Assembly (NCBI RefSeq): GCF_001584185.1
Contig: NZ_CP013234.1
Coordinates: forward strand, 3,968,001 to 4,032,000
Source: Collimonas pratensis
GTDB taxonomy: Bacteria > Pseudomonadota > Gammaproteobacteria > Burkholderiales > Burkholderiaceae_D
Reading direction: 5' to 3'
DNA: 64,000 nucleotides
A program made the translations under genes and the position numbers. How positions within the stretch are numbered: the stretch's first letter is position 1; every line of letters begins with the position of its first letter. Positions 58,514 to 64,000 of this stretch are shown here, piece by piece. The notes below the pieces were generated by a model. The model had not been told where the DNA came from and ran no database searches. It saw only the letters and a list, made by a program, of their open reading frames with translations.

Positions 58514-59188
58514 ATGCGAATTTTACTGGTAGAAGACAACCGGCCATTATCTGAATGGCTGACGCTGACGCTGCACCGTAACAAATACGCGGTCGACTGC
58601 GTCTATAACGGCGCCGATGCCGATCACCTGCTGCTGACGCAGCAATATGAACTGGTGATCCTCGACCTTTCCCTGCCCAAGCTGCAGGGCAGCGAAGTGC
58701 TAAGGCGGCTGCGCGCGCGGCACAACAATGTACCTGTGCTGATCCTGACCGCCAACAGTTCGGTCGAGGGCCGCATCGGCGGCCTCGACAGCGGCGCCGA
58801 CGACTACATGGCCAAACCCTTCGACGTGCACGAGTTGGAGGCACGCATCCGCGCCCTGCTGCGGCGCGCCAACCAGCAAAAGAACCCGATCCTGCAATGC
58901 GGCTCGCTCAGCTATGACAGCAACAGCCTGATCTTTTCCGTGGACGGCGTGCCGCTCACCCTGACCCGGCGCGAGCACGCAGTGCTGGAAACGCTGATCA
59001 TGAAAATGGGCAAGACCGTCAGCAAGCAAGCCCTGGCCGAGAGCTTGTACGCGATGGATGAAGAAGTATCGCAAGACGCCATCGAAGTCTATATCCACCG
59101 TATCCGCAAGAAGCTGGAACATGGCGACGCCGCCATCATCACCTTGCGCGGACTCGGCTACCTGCTGCAGCACCAGCATGCAGTTTAA
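58514..59188 (+). CDS. OmpR-family response regulator (TctD-like)
   Basis: A 224-residue response regulator. The receiver domain has the acidic pair in VEDN, phosphoacceptor D51 in LVILDLSLPKLQG and K101 in YMAKPFDV; the C-terminal winged helix ends in YIHRIRKKLEHGDAAIITLRGLGYLL. ATG 58514 with GGAAA upstream gives the standard MRILLVEDN. Its stop overlaps the histidine kinase start by 11 bases. With a TctE-type kinase and a porin just downstream, it may control uptake of organic acids. Confidence 0.94.
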   Translation: MRILLVEDNRPLSEWLTLTLHRNKYAVDCVYNGADADHLLLTQQYELVILDLSLPKLQGSEVLRRLRARHNNVPVLILTANSSVEGRIGGLDSGADDYMAKPFDVHELEARIRALLRRANQQKNPILQCGSLSYDSNSLIFSVDGVPLTLTRREHAVLETLIMKMGKTVSKQALAESLYAMDEEVSQDAIEVYIHRIRKKLEHGDAAIITLRGLGYLLQHQHAV

Positions 59189-60581
59189 CAGCCTGCGCAG
59201 CCAGCTGCTGCTGTGGCTGCTGGTGCCGCTGGTGCTGTTCGTCTGCTTCAACGCCTGGGTTACCTATAACAACGCCATCGAAATGGCGACCGTGGTGCAT
59301 GACCGCATGCTGCTGGGTTCGGCGCGCATCATCGCTGAACAGATACGCTATGAAGACGAGGCGCTACAGGCAACCATTCCGCCGGCGGCGCTGGAACTGT
59401 TCCAGTCAGATGCCCACGACCTGATCTATTATCGCGTGGTGACCTCGCATGGCGCACTGCTGGCGGGGCAACCCGACCTGCCGGCGCCACCGAAATCCAA
59501 CCGTAATGAAGAGGCGGTCTATTTCAACGCCAACTTCCGCGGCGAACCGGTACGCATCGTCGCTTTTTTTCAACAGGTGCTAGGCAATCCGGAGCGCGCG
59601 CCGGTCATGATCGAAGTCGCGCAAACCCAGCATTCCTACAAGATCCTGTCGGACCGCATGTGGGAGCACACGGTGCAGCAACAGCTGGCCATCCTGCTGC
59701 TGGTCGGTCTTTTGCTGTTGCTCGGCCTGCGCCATGGACTGGCGCCGCTGATGCGCCTGCGCGACCGCGTACAGCGCCGCAAGCCGGGCGCGCTGGAAGA
59801 ATTGGACGCCGCGCCGGTGCCTACCGAACTGGCGCCGCTGGTGCATGCCATCAATGATTATGTGCAGCGGCTGGACGAGCACATGTCGGCGCAGGGCCGT
59901 TTCCTGGCCAATGCCTCGCACCAGTTGCGCACGCCGCTGGCGGTGCTCAACACCCAGGTCAACTATGGCCTGCGCAGCGACGACAGCGCCGGCAAGGACG
60001 CCGCGCTGCGCGCGATCAACAAGGGCATACAGCACGGCATCCGGCTGGTGAACCAGCTGCTGACCCTGTCCAACGCCGAAACCGGCATCGGCCATCCGCT
60101 GCGCCAGAGCGACGTCAACCTGATCGAGGTTGTGCAAAGAGTCATCGAAGAACAGGCCACCGTAGCGCAAAGCAAGCGCATCGACCTCGGCTTCGAATTC
60201 TGCGCCAATCCGGTCATGGTGCGAGCGACGCCGGTCATGCTGGAAGAGCTGGTGGCCAACCTGCTCGACAATGCGCTGCGCTATACGCCAGCCGGCGGCA
60301 TCGTGACGGTTGCGGTCGACAGCAGCGAGCACGGCACGCTGCTAAAGGTGGAAGACAACGGCCCCGGCATTCCAGAGGCCGAACGCGGACGGGTTTTCGA
60401 ACGCTTCTACCGGCTACATGAAGAAAGCTCCGACGGCAGCGGACTGGGGCTGGCGATCGTGCGCGAAATCGCCGCAGCCAGCAAAGCTGAAGTCACTTTG
60501 TCGACACCAGCCTGCGGCAGCGGCCTGCTGGTGACGGTCAGCTTTCCGCCCCTACCCGGCGGCGCCCCGGCGGCGCAGTAA
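59178..60581 (+). CDS. Sensor histidine kinase (TctE-like)
   Basis: A 467-residue membrane kinase with helices at about residues 8-28 and 168-186 that flank a periplasmic sensor domain of the 2CSK_N type found in TctE. Phosphoacceptor H248 is in ASHQLRTPLAVLNTQ; the ATP-binding domain has ELVANLLDNALRYTPAGG, EDNGPGIP and GSGLGLAIV. The start overlaps the response-regulator end. It likely senses a carboxylate; that is inferred from the TctE likeness. Confidence 0.94.
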   Translation: MQFNSLRSQLLLWLLVPLVLFVCFNAWVTYNNAIEMATVVHDRMLLGSARIIAEQIRYEDEALQATIPPAALELFQSDAHDLIYYRVVTSHGALLAGQPDLPAPPKSNRNEEAVYFNANFRGEPVRIVAFFQQVLGNPERAPVMIEVAQTQHSYKILSDRMWEHTVQQQLAILLLVGLLLLLGLRHGLAPLMRLRDRVQRRKPGALEELDAAPVPTELAPLVHAINDYVQRLDEHMSAQGRFLANASHQLRTPLAVLNTQVNYGLRSDDSAGKDAALRAINKGIQHGIRLVNQLLTLSNAETGIGHPLRQSDVNLIEVVQRVIEEQATVAQSKRIDLGFEFCANPVMVRATPVMLEELVANLLDNALRYTPAGGIVTVAVDSSEHGTLLKVEDNGPGIPEAERGRVFERFYRLHEESSDGSGLGLAIVREIAAASKAEVTLSTPACGSGLLVTVSFPPLPGGAPAAQ

Positions 60582-60772
60582 AACCCTTCCCCAGGAAAGC
60601 TTACGGCCAGCTTTCAAATCCAGGATTTATTTGACGCCTGCTGTGGCGCAGTTTCCACAGCCGTGCTGCGCTGATTTGCGCTCTGAAAGCAGTTAGTAAG
60701 CTTGCGAATTTTATAGTCTGCGGACCGATCCACGCGATCGGCAAACCAAACTATAAATATCTGGAGACAAAA

Positions 60773-61906
60773 ATGAAAAAATCGCTGCTGGCGCTGGCCG
60801 CCCTCGCGAGCCTGGGATCCGTAAGCGCTGCCCAAGCCCAATCGAATGTCACCATCTACGGCCTGATCGACGCCACCATCAGCACCGTGAACCACGCTGA
60901 CAGCAACGGCGACCGCCTGACTGGTATTCCGGTTGCGTGGTTCAGCGGCAACCGCATCGGCTTCCGCGGCGCCGAAGATCTGGGCGCCGGCATGAAAGCC
61001 ATTTTCAAGCTGGAAGCGGAGTTCGTGGTCGGCACCGGTGAAATGGATACGCCGGGCGTGCTGTTCAACCGCGACGCCTGGGTCGGCCTGCAAGACCAGA
61101 CTTTCGGCCAGATCACACTGGGCCGCCAAAACACATTGGCGCGCGATTTTTCCCAAGTCTACGGTGATGCCTACGGCTCCAAGCTCGGCCTGGAAGAAGG
61201 CGGCTACACCAACAATAACAACTTCAAGCAATTGATTTTCTACTCGGGCAGCGCCACCGGCACGCGTTACGACAATGGCCTGGTGTGGAAGAAAGTCTTC
61301 AGCAACGGCGTGGTGGCCGGCCTCGGCTACCAGTTTGGCGAAACCGCAGGCCAGTTCGCGCGCAACACGACCAAATCTGCGGCGATCGGCTACAACGGTT
61401 CCAACTTCGTCGTTTCCGCCTTTATCAATCAGGCCGACGTTGGCAACGGCATTGATTCCAGCCTGGAAAAACACAAATCCTACTCGCTCGGCGGCAGCTA
61501 CATTTTCGATCTGGTGCGCTTGAACGCCGGCTACTTCCACTATACGGCGGAACAGGGTGCACTGGGCCAGCGCAAGGACAATGCGTATACCGTATCGGCC
61601 AAGTTTACGCCGCAAGGTTCCTTCGACTATGAAATCGGTTATCAAGTGATGAAAGCCGACAATGCTGCTTACAATGCAGCCGGCACCAGCACCTTGAACG
61701 CCTACGCCGACGCCAGCGGCTCGACCGCCACCGGCAGCGGCAACAAGAAAACCCTGTACGGCTCGAGCTTCTACCATCTGTCGAAGCGCACTGAACTGTA
61801 TGTGGCTGCCGACTATATGAAACTTAGCGACGGCTATCGCGTCGGTTCGGCCAACGGCTTCAAGAACCAGACTGAATTTGCCGTGGGCATGCGCACCCGC
61901 TTCTGA
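60773..61906 (+). CDS. Outer-membrane porin (Burkholderiales type)
   Basis: A 377-residue trimeric-type porin. The signal peptide ends at VSAAQAQ, the mature part starts SNVTIYGLIDATIS, and the last residue is Phe in AVGMRTRF, the outer-membrane assembly signal. The middle shows alternating beta strands, with an acidic loop-like stretch. An AAAA-rich leader with GGAG precedes ATG 60773. A GCTGTGG/CCACAGC inverted repeat (60640-60661) lies in the leader region. Its place after the two-component pair suggests control by it. A terminator follows. Confidence 0.94.
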   Translation: MKKSLLALAALASLGSVSAAQAQSNVTIYGLIDATISTVNHADSNGDRLTGIPVAWFSGNRIGFRGAEDLGAGMKAIFKLEAEFVVGTGEMDTPGVLFNRDAWVGLQDQTFGQITLGRQNTLARDFSQVYGDAYGSKLGLEEGGYTNNNNFKQLIFYSGSATGTRYDNGLVWKKVFSNGVVAGLGYQFGETAGQFARNTTKSAAIGYNGSNFVVSAFINQADVGNGIDSSLEKHKSYSLGGSYIFDLVRLNAGYFHYTAEQGALGQRKDNAYTVSAKFTPQGSFDYEIGYQVMKADNAAYNAAGTSTLNAYADASGSTATGSGNKKTLYGSSFYHLSKRTELYVAADYMKLSDGYRVGSANGFKNQTEFAVGMRTRF

Positions 61907-61951
61907 TCTTGTACCAACCCGGTGTCATCGCCGGGATCGCAGTAAAGCTTG

Positions 61952-61988
61952 AAGCCGGCAAGGACCAGTGTCTTGCCGGCTTTTTTAT
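61952..61988 (+). terminator. Terminator after the porin gene
   Basis: AAGCCGGCAAG (61952-61962) pairs with CTTGCCGGCTT (61972-61982) around a 9-base loop and is followed by a T run. It starts 46 bases past the porin stop. Confidence 0.92.
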
Positions 61989-62162
61989 TGGCAGCAACTT
62001 ATTGCTGCCAATAAATCCGCCTCTCCCCTGCCGGACGCCCCAGTCCGCCTCCTCAGCAAGCGCTAAGTATTTGCAACTATCCTGTTGTCAGTTTGTCTCA
62101 AACCACCCAATTGAACGCTGTCCGCAGCAACATCCCGCCAGTTATCCAAGCTTAAAGGCCCC

Positions 62163-62759
62163 ATGGAAGAATTCAATCAATCGCTGTTTCTGCTGATCAA
62201 TGCCAGCGCCCATCCCAACCCGCTCACCTTGAATGCGGCAATGTTTTTCGCCGAGATGCTGATCTACCTGATTCCGGTTTCGCTGCTGGCCGGCTGGCTG
62301 CGCGGCTCGGAGGCTACCCGCAAGCTGATGCTGGAAGCGGTCGTGGCTGCCATCGCCGGTCTCGCGATCAGCATGCTGATCGGCGCCTTGTGGCAGCATC
62401 CGCGTCCTTTCGCGATCGGTCTTGGCACTAATTTCCTGGCGCACAGCCCGGACTCCTCGTTTCCCAGCGATCACCTGACGCTGCAATGGAGCGTCGCCTT
62501 CAGCTTCCTGCTGCACAAACGCTTGCGCGCCATCGGTGTGGCGTATGCTTTGCTCGGCTTGCCGATGGCGTGGTCGCGCATGTATCTGGGCGTCCACTAT
62601 CCGTTCGACATGGCGGGCGCCGCCTTGGTCTCGGCGGTCAGCGCGATCGTCTGCTACCGCTGCGCGCCCTGGTTCATGCCAGCGCTGTTTCGCTGCGCTT
62701 CCGCCATCTACGGCTGCCTGTTTGCGCCACTGATCCGGCGCGGCTGGATGATGAAGTAA
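62163..62759 (+). CDS. PAP2-family phosphatase, undecaprenyl-diphosphatase-like
   Basis: A 198-residue inner-membrane PAP2 phosphatase with about five membrane segments. The three catalytic motifs are LWQHPRPF, SFPSDH and SRMYLGVHYPFDMAG. Such small BcrC/YbjG-type enzymes dephosphorylate undecaprenyl diphosphate to recycle the lipid carrier of peptidoglycan synthesis. Lipid A phosphatase activity is an alternative. It stands alone after the porin terminator and converges with the CoA-transferase gene. Confidence 0.9.
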   Translation: MEEFNQSLFLLINASAHPNPLTLNAAMFFAEMLIYLIPVSLLAGWLRGSEATRKLMLEAVVAAIAGLAISMLIGALWQHPRPFAIGLGTNFLAHSPDSSFPSDHLTLQWSVAFSFLLHKRLRAIGVAYALLGLPMAWSRMYLGVHYPFDMAGAALVSAVSAIVCYRCAPWFMPALFRCASAIYGCLFAPLIRRGWMMK

Positions 62760-62777
62760 CGCTTCCCCCGACCTGGC

Positions 62778-64000
62778 TCAGATCACGCCCTGCTCTCGCA
62801 GCGCGGCGATCTGCTCGGGGCTCCTGCCGATGCCGGCCAGTATTTCAACGGTATGCTGGCCCAGTTCCGGGCCAACCCAGTTAGTCTGGCCCGGCGTCGC
62901 CGACAGCTTCGGCACGATGCCAGGCAGGTCAATCGGCTGGCCATCCGGCAGCATATGCTGCTGGATCATGTCGCGCGCGCGGAAATGCGGGTCCTGGTGG
63001 ATGTCTGCAGCGGTATACACTTTGCTGCTCGGTACTTCCGCCTGTTCCAGCACTTGCAGCACATGCTCCAGCGCATGCTGCGAAGTCCAGGCGCTGATGG
63101 CGGCGTCCAGCATGTCGTTATTCTGCGCGCGGCCGTCATTGCGCGCCAGGCGCGGATCTTCGGCCAGGTCGCTGCGGCCGATGGCCTGCATCAGGCGCTT
63201 GAAGATGCTGTCGCCATTGCCGGCGATGATCACATAATGTTCGCCCCGCTCGTCGCTGCGGCAGGGATAGGTGCTGGACGGTGAAATGCCGGGAAAACTC
63301 GCGCCGGTGCGCTCGCGCACAAAACCGAATTCGGCGTATTCGGGAATCAGGCTTTCCATCACGCCGAACACCGCTTCATACAGAGCGATGTCGATGAACT
63401 GCCCCTTGCCGCCATTGGCTTTCAGGTGATGCATGGCCAGCAGCGCGCCGATCACGCCATACAAGGACGCCAGCGTGTCGCCGATACTGACGCCGACCCG
63501 CACCGGCGGCCGGTCCGGATAACCGGCCAGGTTGCGCAAGCCACCCATCGACTCGGCAATCGCAGCAAATCCCGGACGAGCATGGTAAGGACCGTCCTGG
63601 CCGTAGCCGGATACCCGCACCATGATCAGGTTCGGATTGATCTTCGACAACTGCTCCCAGCCCAGCCCCCAGCCTTCCAGCGTGCCGGGGCGGAAGTTCT
63701 CGATCACGATATCGGCATCCTTGACCAGGTCGCGCACGATCTGCTGGCCCTGTTCCGATTTCAGGTTCAGCGTCAGCGACTTCTTGTTGCGGCTTTGCGA
63801 ATACCACCAGAGCGAAGTGCCGTTATGCAGCTTGCGCCACTTGCGCAGCGGATCGCCGTCGCCGGGCGATTCGATCTTGATGATTTCAGCGCCGAACTGG
63901 CCCAGCAAGCTGGCGGCATAGGGCCCGGCTATCAAGGTACCGAGCTCGATCACCTTGACGCCCTGGAGGGAGGATTGCTGTTCTGCGGTTGGCTGGTTCA
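62778..64000 (-). CDS. Family III CoA-transferase (CaiB/BaiF), start cut by the window edge
   Basis: At least 407 residues of a CaiB/BaiF-type CoA-transferase. The frame continues past an internal GTG (63953) as NQPTAEQQSSLQGVKVIELG to the right edge, where bases 64000-63999 read TG, so the first base of the start codon (probably ATG) lies just outside. Family motifs are VIELGTLIAGPYAASLLGQFGAE, FRPGTLEGWGLG and SIGDTLASLYGVIGALLAMH, with the Asp of IGD as the likely catalytic residue. Formyl-CoA transferase-like enzymes of this kind act on several acids; the substrate here is unknown. Confidence 0.9.
   Translation of the reverse strand, partial: NQPTAEQQSSLQGVKVIELGTLIAGPYAASLLGQFGAEIIKIESPGDGDPLRKWRKLHNGTSLWWYSQSRNKKSLTLNLKSEQGQQIVRDLVKDADIVIENFRPGTLEGWGLGWEQLSKINPNLIMVRVSGYGQDGPYHARPGFAAIAESMGGLRNLAGYPDRPPVRVGVSIGDTLASLYGVIGALLAMHHLKANGGKGQFIDIALYEAVFGVMESLIPEYAEFGFVRERTGASFPGISPSSTYPCRSDERGEHYVIIAGNGDSIFKRLMQAIGRSDLAEDPRLARNDGRAQNNDMLDAAISAWTSQHALEHVLQVLEQAEVPSSKVYTAADIHQDPHFRARDMIQQHMLPDGQPIDLPGIVPKLSATPGQTNWVGPELGQHTVEILAGIGRSPEQIAALREQGVI

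Overview
The window is a GC-rich chromosomal segment of a Gram-negative betaproteobacterium. The gene order adk-kdsB-trm112-lpxK-exbD-exbB next to xseA and sodB, the porin type, and the type VI secretion (T6SS) layout fit order Burkholderiales, most likely family Oxalobacteraceae (Collimonas/Herbaspirillum-like). The taxonomic placement is inference; no rRNA or tRNA gene was seen.

Bases 1-26400 are one T6SS locus. Rightward: the end of hcp, a hairpin, then tssE-tssF-tssG-tssH(clpV) and a small unknown gene. Leftward from 16.0 to 7.0 kb is an effector module: vgrG, a TPR protein, an Rhs protein with a nuclease-like tip, and a small immunity candidate. A secreted TPR-like protein is divergent from tssA. 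Then leftward come tagX (M15 peptidase), tssM, tagF and a BON/OmpA-domain protein, with a single-pass Ala/Pro/Lys-rich protein divergent from tagX. tssB, C, J, K and L are not here and probably lie left of the window. Together these genes give baseplate, sheath recycling, membrane complex, spike and a toxic tip.

Bases 26.5-36.2 kb are housekeeping: a proton-pumping pyrophosphatase with an unusual OmpA-like tail, adenylate kinase, KDO/lipid A genes, a TolQ/TolR-type pair, exonuclease VII large subunit and iron superoxide dismutase. A cluster of DnaA-box-like 9-mers lies between exbB and xseA.

Bases 36.2-48.9 kb are acyl-CoA metabolism: a CoA-transferase divergent from an HTH/citrate-synthase fusion with a perfect palindrome between them; a TetR regulator divergent from thiolase and fadB-like genes; and a leftward operon (acyl-CoA dehydrogenase, SDR, AMACR-like enzyme, acyl-CoA synthetase, SCP2). 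Four copies of a GTGTAAT-N4-ATTACAC motif at both promoter regions suggest one TetR regulon.

Bases 49.2-64 kb hold a ugpBAEC-like glycerol-3-phosphate ABC importer, a periplasmic Ntn-hydrolase acylase, a small conserved protein, a ferritin-like diiron protein, a lactonase-like amidohydrolase, a TctD/TctE-like two-component system followed by a porin, a PAP2 phosphatase and a CoA-transferase cut by the window edge. Three families of short intergenic inverted repeats are scattered through the right two thirds.
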